From contig NC_045148.1 of assembly GCF_008831285.2 (NCBI RefSeq), positions 12,467,183-12,531,182 of the forward strand: a stretch of 64,000 bases of DNA, written 5' to 3'. The notes under the pieces are model-generated. The model was given only the letters and a program-made list of their open reading frames with translations, was not told the DNA's origin and did not search any database. The DNA comes from Nymphaea colorata (Eukaryota > Streptophyta > Magnoliopsida > Nymphaeales > Nymphaeaceae). Below are positions 9,798-23,039 of this stretch, in pieces. Each line of letters opens with the position of its first letter. Positions within the stretch are counted from its first letter, which is position 1. A program made the position numbers and the translations under genes.

Positions 9798-12700
9798 ATG
9801 GATTACAAAGTCTCATCTTTTCCATTTCCCAAACTCTCATCAACAAACTATATACAATGGGCTAGAACTATGGAACATTTTATTCGTAGTAAAAGCCTTT
9901 GGGGACTAGTTGATGGGACAAAACTTGAACCACAACTAGTCTTTACTAAAGTCGTTGATGGAAGAGCTATGGAATTAGATGGAACCGAAAAAGAAAAAGT
10001 AGTGGCGAAATACAACAAGAAATGGGAAGAATAGAGTGTTGGTCATCACAAAATTATTACTTGGATCTTGACTTGTGTTGACAATGCTACTAGCGGGCAA
10101 ATCTCTAAATTAAATTCTGCCCTAGAAGCTTGGGAATATCTAAAGAAAACTCATACCATGAGAGATGTTGCTTATATGCATCATGTTCAACTCAAAATTC
10201 ACAATCTTCAACAAGGAGATAGATCCATTAAAGATTATGTGGCTGAAATGGATCAATTGTATGATGAATTAAGTATTTTTGAACCACATTGGACACAAGA
10301 TCTTATTCTTAGAGAAAAGCAAATACAACGTGACAAGTTTTACAAGTTTATTATAGGTCTTAGACCTGAATTTGATGGTGTTAAAACAGCTTTACTTCAT
10401 CGCTCTAAAACACCATCTATGAATGAGGCTATTGCGGAGTTTCAAATGGAGGAAAATCGTCTTTTTCTTCATAAAGAGAAAGTCAACAATGTGCTTGCCA
10501 CATCTAGGCGGGGGCCCATTTGAGACCTTATAGACCTCCTCACTTCAATCGTACAAATGAAGGAGCAAAAGAAAAGTTATTTGCTATCATTGTCAAGAAG
10601 AAGGACATACCAAGCCAAGATGTCCAAAACTAAGAACTTTTGACAAAAGAAGCAATGTTGCGGCTCCAATTCAAGAAGAAAGAAAAGAAGCAAGCTCATT
10701 CCAACTTGATCAACTCATAAGTGCTCTTCAACCTTTTCTAAAGGGACGAGGCACACCTTCAACTTTGGGAGCTACCGTGGCATCTACTTCTTCAAGTAAG
10801 TATTCTTAGATTATTCATTCGGGTGCATCTTTTCATATGACTCCTTGTGGATCCCTTCTCACCGAATCCACTAAAAATGATTCTTATTCCTTTGTGAAAA
10901 CGGCGGATGGTACTTCTCTTGAAATTGATTTTATTGGAAATCTTGACCTAGCTTTTGGATCCAAAACTTTAAAAATACCTCAAGTAAGACACATTCCTAA
11001 ATTAAGTTTAAATTTATTGTCCGTTTCTCAAATAACCGACCTTGGTTTTGATAATAATCTTCTCACAATCCAAATGTTTGATACAAGACCGAGTATCCAA
11101 GAAGACGATTGAGGAAGGTTTTAGAACAAAAGATCTCTACTACATAGACTTTTTGGACCTTTCAAGACCATCTTGCAATATCTCCAAAGAATGTGACATT
11201 CAAACTTGGCATCAAAGACTTGGACATTCCAATAAAGAAAAAATGTTTAATCTTCCCTTCATGGAGAATTTTTGTCAAAAGAACTTTGATTGTAATGATT
11301 GTATTAAGGCTAAAATGAAAGCCTTACCTTTTGATAATAGAAACTTTATTGCCCAAAAATCTTTTGATTTGCATTCGGATGTGTGGGGACCCGCTCCTAT
11401 TATGTCAAAAGGAGGATTATTGTACTATGTGATCTTTATTGATGATTATTCTCGGCATACTTGGGTTTACTTTCTCAAACATAAATCGGAGGTTTTCACC
11501 AACTTTAAGAATTTCTACAACATGATCTGCACCCAATTTGGCTCAAATATCAAAATCTTTAGAAGTGATTCGGGAGGAGAACTTATGTCAAATGAATTTC
11601 AACAATTTCTAAAAGAAAAATGCATTGTTTATCAAAGATCTTGTCCTAACACTCCACAACAAAACGGAGTGGCCGAGCGTAAACATAGGCACATTATTGA
11701 AATTTTGAAACTACTCGAGCCCTTCTTTTATCTAAAAATGTTCCCAAAAACTTTTGGGCTGAGGCTGTTTTGACTTCAACCTATTTAATTAATAGAATGC
11801 CTACCAAACTTTTGAAACATATTTCTCCTTTTGAAAAACTTCACCATGTTAAACCTAATTACAATAAACTTAAAGTCTTTGGTTGCAAATGTTTTGTGTT
11901 AAGTGACAAAGACGATAAGCTTTCTTCCAAAACTATTTCTTGTGTTTTTATTGGGTATTCCAAAACTCAAAAGGGTTATAGATGTTATGATATTGAAAAA
12001 GGTAAAGTTTATGTTTCTAGAAATGTGATCTTTTTAGAAAATGAAGATGGTTTCAAAGATGAACCCAAGAAACTAGAAGATTATACTTTTCTTTGGACTA
12101 ATGATATTGATGATGACGATGATATTGATGATGATGAACCCGATAAAGTTGTAGAAGTGCCAATTGAAGAAGTCAACAACGATAATTCTACTCGTACGGT
12201 TCCTCCAAAAGAGATCTTAGTTTATAGAAGTAGAGATCCCCAAAATCAAGAAACTAATCAATCTCTTCCTAAGAGATCCCAAAGGCACATTAGGCCTCCT
12301 CAAAGATTTATCTCTTACGAGTCTTTTTCTCCAAAATTTCGAGCTTGTCTTATGGCACATCATTCTTTTTATGAGCCATCTTCTTACCTTGAAGCTATGG
12401 AAGAAGATCTCAATTGGATTGAAGCCATGAATCTTGAGCTTAAATCTCTTGAAAGCAATGAGACTTGGGGCATTGTACCTCTACCAACGAGGAAAAAGAC
12501 TATTGGTTGTAGATGGATATATAAAATCAAAACTAGAAGCGATGGAACCTCAGAAAGATATAAGGCCAGACTTGTTGCCAAGGGATATGCTCAAGAATAT
12601 GGGATTGATTATGAAGAAACCTTTGCTCCTGTTGCTCGCATGACTTCTGTTAGAACTCTTATTGTCATTGCTTCAGTTAAACATTGGACTATTTTTCAAA

Positions 12701-13900
12701 TGGATGTTAAAAATGCTTTCTTAAATGGTCACTTACAGGAAGAAGTTTTCATGAGTGCTCCCCCTGGTTTTGATCTACCTCAAAACAAAGTTTTACGTGT
12801 AAAGAAAGCCCTTTATGGTTTAAAACAAGCTCCCAAAACCTGGTTTGACAAGTTTAGTAGTGTCATGTTTAATCAAGGTTTTCAATCTTGCTACTCTGAT
12901 ACTGCCATGTTTGTAAAAACCACCTCCGTAGGTGTAATTGTTTTATTATTGTATGTTGATGATATGGTTATTACTGGGAGTGATGATGAAGGGATTATAG
13001 AGGTAAAACATTTTCTTAACAAATGTTTTCAAATGATTGATTTGGGAAGACTAACTTATTTTCTTGGAATTGAAGTTGCTTATAGCAAGCAGGGTTATCT
13101 TCTTTCTCAAATGAAGTTTGCTAGTGAATTAGTTGACAGAACAGGTATTTCAGATGACAAAGTTGTGGATACTCCAGAAGCACTGGGAGTAAAAATGAAA
13201 ATTGATGATGGAGAGATATTGGAGAATCCCACTCCTTTTCGGCAAATAGTTGGCGCTCTCTCTTATCTCTCCATCACCAGACCTGACATTGCTCATGTTG
13301 TGCATGTGATAAGCCAATTTCAGCAAAGACCCACCTCAGTGCACATAGGAGCGGCAATGCGGATTGTCCGTTATGTGAAAAGCACTATCAACAAAGGACT
13401 ATTTTTGTCTTCCTCCTCTCTATTAGAATTAGTTGCTTATACAGATGCTGATTGGGGTGGAGATCCCAATAATAGGCACTCCACCACTGGTTTTTGTGTG
13501 TTTTTAGGTGATTCCTTAATTTCTTGGCGATGCAAGAAACAAAATAAGGTGTCACTATCATCAACAGAAGCTGAGTATCGTGCAATGGCAACTACAACAA
13601 TGGAGATAGTGTGGCTCAAAAGCTTACTGAAAGATATGGGAATTCATATCAAGGATCCTGTCAAGCTTTGTTGTGAGAACAAAAGTGCAATATATATTGC
13701 TAGCAATCACACATTTCACGAAAGAACAAAGCATATAGAGATGGATTGTCATTATGTTCGTGAAGAATTCCTTCAGAAGAATATTGATCTCTCCTATGTT
13801 CCATCAGAGTATTAGCTTGGCGACTTCTTCACAAAGGCTCTTGCCGCTGCAAGATTTAAATTTCTCCTGGGCAAACTTTCAGTTATCACACCGTAAGTTT
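9798..13900 (+). pseudogene. Copia gag-pol of element B, inactivated
   Basis: Gag starts at 9798 (MDYKVSSFPFPKLSS). It is interrupted by TAG at 10032-10034 and continues in the same frame to about 10506, where a one-base shift falls at a G/C run. The zinc knuckle CYHCQEEGHTKPRC follows in the new frame. At the protease, a TAG replaces the expected tryptophan (10807-10809), and the catalytic Asp of DSGAS is His (10816-10818). Further frame changes occur near 11100 and between about 11710 and 11770. Integrase (DVWGPAPIM, NGVAERKH), reverse transcriptase ([15 protein letters not shown]) and RNase H (YTDADWGG, SSTEAEYRA) remain readable. A last TAG at 13813 interrupts the C-terminus. It cannot make an active polyprotein. 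Confidence 0.93.
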
Positions 13901-13909
13901 GAGGGGGGG

Positions 13910-14380
13910 TGTTAGAATGTATGTATCCCAAATATATACATATAGATATTTATATATATCACATATATTAGTCATCTAATATATGCTTTATATGTATATA
14001 TATATTTTATATCTTTTGGGTACTTAGGACACTTATGTAATTTTTACTTTCTTTATGTATCTTTTCTTTTAGTTTATTTTCTGTTTTCTCCCTTTTATCC
14101 TTCTCCTTTTTCTGTTTTACCTAGAGGGAGACTAGTCCCAACGGCTAGATTTCTAGTCGTTGGGACTGCCTCCTCCTTCTTCTCTTTGGCCCTCTCCTCT
14201 ATAAATAGGGCAGCTTCTCTATTGTTTCATATGGCTTTTTAGCCTACTTTATGTATCTCTTATTGTGATTAATTCAAGTTCTTCTTCACCTCTTGTTTGA
14301 GGGCTTGTGAGTTTGACTTGTTGGTGGAAGCTTCAAGACAGATTTACTTGAAGTATTTGTCTCTTTGGGCCTGATTTACA
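13910..14380 (+). repeat. 3' LTR of copia element B
   Basis: The second 471-bp copy has its own TATAAATAG near 14200. It differs from the 5' copy at about a dozen sites, for example a G for T near 13946 and a paired change at TTAAT/TGTAT. Confidence 0.93.
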
Positions 14381-14385
14381 GTTCC

Positions 14386-17180
14386 TTGGGTCGATAAAGC
14401 TTGTGAAACCAAGCTTCAACATTGGCCATATAGTCGGGCCATGATGCAAGTTCAATACAGGAAATTCAGGCCTCCTTGTAAGATGCTCAGACAACTACCT
14501 TCAACCTATCTGCTAAAAAGACATCTAGTTATGGATATGGCTGTGACGATGTCAATAATTTCAATCACAATAACAATAATGAAGGCCACAAAATCCATAA
14601 GAGAAAAGGAAATTAATGGTATAAAGTATAAACAATAACTGCAGCGAAGCGACAAAGTTAACAAGCTTTGTAATCAAAGAGCAAACCAACTGGATTAGTA
14701 AGTCAACTAAAAATTTAAGTACACTACTGGGAATTCAGCAAGCAAAATAACCATGGATTAAGCAACTTGCTATGTTACAATTTACAATATCCCACCTCCT
14801 TGATCACTCCAATTGAAGAAAACCGATATTTCTCATCATCAAACCCAACAAGTGGTTCACCAGGATCATCCAAACCACCCAGTTCAACCTGTTCGGCAAC
14901 ACGTTTCTCAAAAAAATGCATATTGGGAGGCATCCATCAAACCGTGTGTTGTCTGCAATATTGGAACACTTCTTGTGTTAAACAAAGTCAAAAAAAAGAG
15001 TTTGGGGGGAACTCATTTTACCAAGGAGAGAGTACGTGCAAGATGTTTCTCTTCAAAGGAAATGAAGCCTAAGCTGCGGAGGCCTTAAAGACTAAAGTCA
15101 CTAAACTAAAGCATTAACAAAATAACCCATTTGATTTTTCTACAGAATAATTCCTCAACATAATCAACCTTGTTCGGCCTCAACACAATCAAACTTGCTG
15201 GTCATAAAACAGTCATCTATTAAAATTTCACAAGAAAGCTACTAGGAAGCTCATACATATATATGCAAAGCAAATACAAATTCTTTCAATCATTCAAGTA
15301 TAATACGTATGAACTACAACATTAGCTACAAGCCTATAACTCATAAATACACAAAATACAAAAATATACATGCTTCTAATACCAATTACAAGCAGCATTA
15401 GAAAAGAATGATGGAAAGGAATATGAGTGAGAACAGAAAAAGAAACTAGTTCATATCACAGAACTAGAAGAAGAAAAAGAAAAGAAAAAATTATATCTTA
15501 GATTGCAAAAGCAAAAGACAAAAGTGGCAAAGAAACTAGTCCATTGAGTATCCAAGAGGGCTTGGGTGTTTTGAAGTCACCGATCACATATTAATAGCCA
15601 GCATAGGTAACCAGCTAAGCCTAGAGGTCTTATGCAAGTGTGGGCACATTTCAACAACATAAATGGTGTAAACATCAGGACAACCTAAACTCTGAAGCAT
15701 AAACAAGAGTACAGCCTGGGATAACTAGCTCAGGCTCCTTGAGCACTAATTCTTAATATATGTATGACTATGACGCATGTGGATAAGTAATGAGCTTATG
15801 CGTTAATAACAAAAAACTCATTCTTAGTATATGCAAAAAGCTGATCAGGTATTCAATATATTAATGTATGAAGCATGTGAATGAGCATCAGAAAGCAAAA
15901 AACAACCATATTACCTCAAGCTACTACTTTAGATGAGAGTAAACTAAATCATAAACACAGAGGTGAAGATGCATGTGCACATGCAAGCATAGAACAACAA
16001 TTATTTACACAGAAAAGATAGCAAAAGAGCTTGAGAACCTTTGATAAAACAGATCATTTACAAGGAGAATGACAATGATTAATATGCAATGATTGACCAG
16101 AAGCCATTTCCAGTTCTGCAGCTACTGGCACTTGTGTCAAATGAAACAGCAACAACAACAATATTGAACTCAATTGTATGAGCAAACAACAAACTAATCT
16201 ACCCTCTACTATAAAACTGAAGTTAGGAAGAGACAGCATTACTAAACCTAAATCCTGCCTTTGAAATGTTAATCGTCTCAGCTTAATCCACATCTGCATT
16301 CATCACAAATGCAGGAAACCAAGCAAAAGACTAAACGCAAAGTGCAGCTGTCTTTTCATCCTTACAGTAGCTAAGTTTAAAGATGTAAAGAATGTGATTA
16401 TAGAAATTCTGGTACATGGAATGTAATAAATTAATTAAATAGCAACGGAAAATTGTAGTGACAAGAGACAGAAACTACTGCATATTAATTGTGAGGAAAC
16501 AGATCCAAGAGTGAATCCGTTCTAGGTTAGAGATGATAAGAAGACAATTTTCTTTATCAACAAGATAATAACTATGCTGCCTTCAAACAGACCACACTAA
16601 GATATTCTGCAGGGTTGACAAGCACCTCCAACTGGTGGAGTGACCAGCACTCTCCCAAACAGCTACGATGACAAAATAATTGAATTGAGTTTGTTTTTGT
16701 TAAAAACTATATCTGGGCAAGAATATCCCAAACGAGTTCGCAGGAGATATCAAACATGCGTCGATTTCTGAGTTGCTCGTACACCGCATGGTTTCAGTTG
16801 GTGTTTATGGAAGGAACACGTAATCAGCTCTCCAGTACAAAGTCTTACAACGATTGGTCAGGGTAGTCAAACGAAAAGGACTGCCGTTCCATCAGGATGA
16901 CTGAGGTAACGTTTTCTGCTAATTATTCCGTCCAAAATTTGTAAGACCCACAGATCGATCAAACAGCGCCATGCTCTTTCCCCTGGCTGTGTTGGCAGTA
17001 ATGCATGTAACTTGCGATGGGTTAATGAAAGCGAAGTGATCTAATAAAACCGCAACAATTATGAAACTCAACACCAAACAAAAAAATTGACAACACGTGA
17101 AAAGAAGAAACACTTGGATCTTCAGCAAGCACGGGACTAGGAAAAAGAAAAAGATACATCCATTCGTCGTTCCTAAACCA
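14386..17180. other. Unclassified sequence between element B and the 17-kb CT-rich block
   Basis: I see no gene I can defend. A short open stretch on the plus strand near 14480-14620 reads SAKKTSSYGYGCDD followed by an Asn/His-rich run, which could be a fragment of a gene cut by element B, but no family was recognised. The rest is AT-rich, with UTR- or intron-like composition. Confidence 0.35.
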
Positions 17181-17900
17181 GTCATCCGGCGCATATTTGA
17201 AAACCAGATCCAGCTATTCTAAAGGACAAACGCAATTGGGTTTGTGCATCACAGACTAAAGATATGAACCAGAAGCCAGGGTCAAATAGAGAACAACCTG
17301 AGAAACCAGCATCGCGAAATTCCCTGGTGCCTTTTAGGTTTTCCTGAGGAGGGACCATCATCGTCGAACCCCTCCATACCCTTATCACGGAAGCCCTAAC
17401 GCCAAAATCTGGAATCGAAAACCCTTGCTCAAAAATCAAGGTTTTTCTTCAAAGTTAAGATTCGAAATCAGCCCAGAGGCGAGATGGGAAAGAAGGAAAA
17501 TAGAACCTGAGGGCTTCCCTTCACCATGCAACGATGAAAAAAGGAGTGCGTGAAGAACCACAACCAAGATGGAGGTTGAAAATAATGGAGACAAATGCGA
17601 GACGAGTTGCCCCCGAAGAGATAGAGAGAACAGGAAGGAGAAAATCAGAGAGAAGGAGCGCGGGGTCGGAAAGGAAGGAGAAGTGACGAACAGAAGCAGA
17701 GGGGTGAATTGGGTAGTTACTAAGAATTCTGAGGAGAGCGTCGAGCTGCCTCCTTTTCTATTTTCGATTTTACGTTTCATTTCCTTTTTTTTTTTTTTGT
17801 ATAGCACACCGGAGGAGACTCGGAGAGATCTGAGGGAGGACGAGAGAGTTTCGTTCTGTATAGATGACAACAATACCAAAAGTATTAATATAATAAATAA
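17181..17900 (-). other. Possible 5' end of an unrecognised gene (minus strand)
   Basis: Read on the minus strand, a CT-rich leader-like stretch (17880 down to about 17440) is followed by an ATG near 17376. This opens MEGFDDDGPSSGKPKRHQG and ends at a possible splice donor in CTCAG|GTTGTTC (near 17300). The arrangement resembles a first exon with a UTR, but no downstream exons were found before element B and no family was recognised. The longer open frame at 17436-17879 is mostly low-complexity. Confidence 0.25.
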
Positions 17901-17919
17901 GATACAGGATTTTTAAAAA

Positions 17920-18700
17920 AGGAAAAAATAACAAGGTAGGAAGGAACAAAGAAAGAAATCGATTATAAGGTATTTAGAAGTGAGGTTTTCACTTAATATT
18001 TGTTATTGAAAGTTTATTAACTTAAACGTAAGTGACGCTTGTCAGTTGTAGTGGGTAGGGCAGGGTTTTGGCCATCCACAAAGTTCAGAGTTTTACCAAG
18101 GCCACTGGCTGAGGGAGGAGGGAAAGCTGCTACATCTCATTGCTTCCTCTGTGACGTGTTTGATGGCTGGAATCAACTTCACTTTGTCCGAAGCTTGTCT
18201 TTGATATTTGATCTTGCCTTACCTCATAAGGACATTAAATACTTCCGCTTATTCTACGGCTTTTGCCCTATTAACGTTAAAAAAATTCAGTCCTTTTAGT
18301 CAGGCCTTGAAGGGTTGGACTTTCTTTTAACCGGTAACAGGACTTCAGTGATGGCACAAACAAACTTGCTCTTCACAAAAGAAAAGACAGTGGAAGCTTA
18401 CCGATATCTGTGCAAGATTGCAAGATGGGCCAATAGATTTTCCAAAAACTTTTGACACTTAACACCAAGTCCTTTATGATGGGATTAGAAGAACTCACAC
18501 AAAGGAATCTTTGAGCCATAAGGACTATAACATTTTTTATAGACTTATGATGGTCCAAATGGATCATAAAGCAAATATGAATATTCTCAACTTTATATAC
18601 ATATATGACGATGGTCAATGCCTTGGCTTATAAGTTCACTTTTAAATGGTTTTATATTCAAATAGCATGTAATGTATGGTAAGTAATGGTTTTTGCCTAT
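17920..18700. other. Unclassified non-coding stretch
   Basis: Nothing recognised; short open frames only. Confidence 0.4.
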
Positions 18701-18859
18701 CATAAACTGAATATGAATTGTCGCTGTTTTCTACGCTTGGTTCAACCAAATGAGATTATATAGGCCCTAGCTTTTATGATCACTTTTAATTGGCTTTTCT
18801 ATTCATGTAGCCTGCAATATGTGATCATTGACATACATTGGCACACTAAGTAGATTTCT

Positions 18860-20170
18860 AATATCTCTTACTTAGATGCATAATAGAATCGTGCATTAAA
18901 ACATAATTTCTTATAAACTCAAAACAAATGTATTTACTATCATCTTGAACAATCTCGTCTATGGACCATACTAATATAGGATTAAAGGGATAATGATTAT
19001 GATCACTATAGCCAAATCAATTAATGGTCACACATATCAATATAATTAATGTAATCTTACCTTAATCTGCATTAGCAATATCACAAACAAAAAAACTCAA
19101 AGTGAACTAAAAACATAAACTTTATCCCATAACCAAAGGCCAATATGTCTGTAACGAAAGGTGTCCTGATACAAACTTCCACTCAAACCAACAAGTCCTA
19201 AAATGGTACAATGCCTAGATGAATAGTATGCTCATGAAAGCATTGGTTAAAACACAACATGAGCAGATCCATAATCATGGAGTTCCTAACAATGTTTTCA
19301 ATGGACACTAAAGTAGTCTGAATTATTTCCTTGATAATTCACCTATACATACATCATACTCCTAACCGCCATGACATAGGGAATTTTTTCTATTTCATTA
19401 ACTTCAAACTCTTTCTGGGTACTGCTTTAGATTAAATTTATCTCTTTTAATAGTGTGAATATCACTATGTTTGCAATCCTTCATGAATAACTTTTCTAAA
19501 ACTTTATCGATATAGTTTTTTTGTAATAGTCTAAGAATACTTCAGAAACCATCTCAATATATTTTAATTACTAATACAAAAGAGGCGATACTAATATCTT
19601 TCATTTCATAATTCTTTCTTAGAAATTTCCCAGTATCATGTGATAAGTCTACACCATACTTGCAAAAAGTGTATCATTGACATACAACACCAAGGATATA
19701 ATTTTGACTCCGTAAAATTTTATCTCAGAATGAAATGAGATAGCAATGCGCCAAGTTTTATATTTTTTTCATATAATCATTTGAATATCATTTGGTTTTA
19801 AATATCCATTTCCAACCAATGGGTTTCATAAGATAGGTAATGAAACGATAACTCAAATGTCAGTCTTTCATAGACTTCACCTTTTCATTAATGACATCAA
19901 TCTACTTTTGAGAGTTAGAACTATTGATGGTCTCACAAAAGTTAACACAATTATCTTCTATTCCATCAATACTTATATGTTAATTGAGATATATCACATA
20001 ATCATTTGAAATTGTATTTCTCATTTATCCAATAGATTTTCTTAGTATCCCTTGTTCTTGCGTTTCTTGAGATTGTTGAATTTGATATCTGAAAGAGACG
20101 TATGATTCATTAGTGGAAGTGTATGAAGGACACCTTGTTCAAGATTTATTACATAATTCATGTCAGGCAA
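18860..20170 (-). pseudogene. Degenerate copia integrase-end/reverse-transcriptase remnant
   Basis: Translation of the minus strand gives, in pieces, a typical Tnt1-type copia order with many stops. Near 19810 is PIGWKWIFKTK (normally PIGCKWVFKTK). Near 19700 is LVLYVNDTLFAS, with the catalytic YVDD altered to YVND. Near 19600 is NYEMKDISIASFVL, near 19500 YIDKVLEKLFMKDCK, and near 19390 EKIPYVMAVRSMMY. Upstream the connecting segment can be followed to about 20170. The 3' part below 19200 fades into AT-rich sequence with no clear LTR. Decay is heavy, so this is an old insertion. Confidence 0.75.
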
Positions 20171-20405
20171 CTGAACATAGTCTTCATCAATAGCAAATAG
20201 CCTGACCTGGTTATTTCTTGCCGTTAACTACTCGAGGCAGCCTGCTATCGAGCTCGACTATTAACGGGCCAGTTCGGGCTGGGTACTGGGTCAGGACAAC
20301 CATGTTTGAGGCCTGGTCTGGCCATTTTTAATTTTCTTGACAGGCCAAGCAGGTTGTGTTGGATCCCTCACAAATTAGAAATGTCTCTCTCTGTGCCACT
20401 TTGAG
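20171..20405. other. GC-rich tract beside repeat copy 2
   Basis: Contains GGGCC/CGAGCTCGA-type motifs (20230-20340) like those in the hAT element near 31 kb. No gene. Confidence 0.4.
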
Positions 20406-21900
20406 TCACCAGTAGAGAGAGGTTTCTAATATGAGGTTACGCTTTACATTTTCGAAGACCAAGGGCTTAACATCAAAAGGCTTTGTTGGCCCCATGAAGG
20501 GATTTGCCTCGAATGCCGCCATACTTGTCGCGTGTCCACAAAACTCTTCAAAATGCTTCAAGCTTTGAATCTGGTCGCTCAAGGTTTACGGGACGTGCCC
20601 GGTGTACCTGCAGATATAAGCAAAAGATAAGATTTCTACTAGTTAGTTTCACGATCCAAACAAATATAATACAAAATCATTGAGGTAAATGTCATCGCTT
20701 CAAGAGGGTGTCGAGGGGTAGTGTCAACCTACAAGCCCTCCAATAGGCATCCTCTTAACTTTTTGACGTTGCCACCAAACGTCAAAATTCAATGCTTCGA
20801 TCAATCTATCACTAACACATTTCTCATTAACTTTTTTTAGTTGAGGCGACTTCCCAATAGTACACCCAACTTACATATTCTTCTTACCAACATCAAAATC
20901 TCTACCATATTTCCAAATAGCTTCGAAAATCAACACCTTAAGCTTAAAAGATCATTATAGACATGAATCAACGCTTCTTCAACATAATCCTAAACTTTTT
21001 CCAAAAAGCAAAGTCGCTAACAAGCATCTCAAATCATCAATTCTTAATTCTAGCATGCCAAATCAATAATTATACATGCTCTAATAAAAAATAATAGCTG
21101 ATTTAGGCTTGGTTAGGCCTCGCTTACCACAATATTAGAGTCTAGACTGCTGCAATCCTCCAGGTAGCCACCTCACGAGTTCACATGATTATCAAACATC
21201 TAAAATCTCTCAGTGCCACCTCCACCAATGCATTCTAGTCAGTGCTATGAGGGGAAAGATGTGTCTCCAAGCTACAAATAGACCAAAAAGCTATAAAAGA
21301 GTCAAAAATTGACAAAAGGGAGTTCAAAAAAGGGTCTGTCATTAGAAAAGGCCCACGGTAGTGGTATGGGAAGCTGAAAACGAATGAGAGAGAGGGCACT
21401 GACAGAGAGGGGAGACAAAGAGAGAGAGTTCAGACAAAAAGGGAGAAGACGGCAGTGGGGGTGAGAGTGCATGAGAAGGAAGAAGAAAACGTGAGGGTGA
21501 GTAAGGGGACATGAGAGATGTCGGGAGGGAGCTCGGACTAGAGAGAGAGATGACAGAGAAGAGCGAGGGACAGAAGGGGAGTCGACAGAAAGCAACGAGA
21601 GAGGGAGGAGGAGAACAAGAAGAAGGAAGAGAGGAGAAGAAGAGGCAGAGAGAGGTTGGGAGGGCTTACCAGAGCAGCACCGCCACCGCCCTTCCTTCGC
21701 TGGCCCACGCGTCGCCGCTGTCACCCTCGACCACCTGCTTCTTCTTTGCGTGGAGCTCCCTAACAACAAGAGAGGCAACGAAGGGGGAGAGCGAGAGGAG
21801 GACAAGGGAGAACAGCCCTTGTCGGGCTCTCACGCGGGTAAGTTGCGGGTCCGGGTCTGGACCCGCTCCAACCCGACCTGAAATAAAAACAAGTGTTACA
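20406..21900 (-). repeat. Copy 2 of dispersed repeat family R (reverse orientation)
   Basis: On the minus strand the CT-rich part is at 21300-21860 and the conserved tail runs down to about 20450. It extends beyond copies 1 and 3. After a splice-acceptor-like TATATCTGCAG comes a block shared with copy 3 (CTTGAGCGACCAGATT), then an ATG at 20522 opening a 38-codon frame (MAAFEANPFMGPTKPFDVK) that stops at 20406. This suggests that the family is a leader or LTR joined to the start of a coding region. The product is unknown. Confidence 0.7.
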
Positions 21901-21989
21901 TCGCATAATCTCACGAAATAAGTTATTACCATTTTATAAGTGTGTCTAAGTTCAGGAAAAACACACCACAGAAAAAATAAGAACAAACA

Positions 21990-23030
21990 AAAAAGAGTAC
22001 TTCCTTTAGAAACAAAAGTCTTATACCATATGAATTAGATAGGATCAAGCAGTTGTTTTCATTAAAATGGAAGAAGAGATTTGGAATTTTTACATGAATG
22101 ACCATGTGATGAAGTAGCGTGACCCTCTAAGGAGGGATGATCAACTGTTCTTGTCATTCTACAGCACATCATCCTGTGACTTACCCTGACTTGATGAACT
22201 GACTCACTTCTTCTCAATCTCATACTTGCGATCATTTCTCTTGAGATCAGACATGATTTGAGTTAACCTGCAGAAATCCACATGGTTTCTTGAAAAATTT
22301 GCTAGCCGACTATATGGCTAAACCTTTTTGTGGCAATTGTGTTGATTCTTGGTTAATGGGGTGATTCGATTCCATGTGGCTAAACCTCTTTGTGGAAATT
22401 GAAAGCTAGTTAACTTTTACATGCAAATAAATTAAGATAGAATTTTTGGTAGACATTCCAAAAAATCTCAAAAAATTGTAACAACTGCATTGGAATGGAA
22501 GTTGGTAGCAATGCTCTTAGTCAAGAACAAGCACTGCTGTGACGTCATGCAAAAAGACAATTAAAACCTTATAAATCGTTACTGCCTTTTCCATTTACTG
22601 TAGATTCTAGCAAATTCTATTATAACCTTCACTATTTAGAAGTGGGCTCTGCTTACTTTTCTTGATCATGACTCGTGTGTGAACAAAAACAAACGAGGAG
22701 TCAGAAGAGAACATGCTGAGATTGCTTTCAAGAAATCACAAAGAATACCTTGTTTGCCATCAAAGCAATCATAGGTGAAAGTCAAAGCTGGATTCAGTGT
22801 GCATGTATTTGTTCATTTCTCTTTTGATGTAGATATTTATATTGAATATGCATGTATTTGTTCATTTCTCTTGAATATGCTTGTTAATTCCTTTCTCTTG
22901 CTACATATATTTGAGTATTTATGTTGCATATATTTCAATATGCATGTATTTATGAAATCTTGTTGAATGTAGATTATGTTATATTGGCATAGTCAGTCAT
23001 GTTTTCTTCAATGATATAAGATATGGTGTG
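21990..23030. other. Unclassified AT-rich stretch
   Basis: No gene recognised. Two short near-repeats stand out: TGGCTAAACCTTTTTGTGG (near 22316) with TGGCTAAACCTCTTTGTGG (near 22378), and the TGCATGTATTTGTTCATTTC pair near 22800 and 22850. Confidence 0.4.
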
Positions 23031-23039
23031 GTTGGAAAT

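Larger units (their letters stand above)
8958..14380 (+). mobile_element. Ty1/copia LTR retrotransposon B, complete ends, decayed coding region
   Basis: This 5423-bp element on the plus strand has 471-bp LTRs (8958-9428 and 13910-14380) starting TGTTAGAATG and ending GATTTACA. The 5-bp target duplication GTTCC lies at 8953-8957 and 14381-14385. The primer site TGGTATCAAAGC follows the 5' LTR (9429-9440), and the polypurine tract GAGGGGGGG precedes the 3' LTR. About a dozen differences between the LTRs (roughly 2.5%) make it older than element A. The body has the gag-PR-IN-RT-RH order but several stops and frameshifts. Confidence 0.95.

Noticed and set aside
17436-17879. 147-codon frame on the minus strand
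   Set aside because: Low-complexity, contains a poly-Lys run from an A/T tract, and reads like a UTR; no family.
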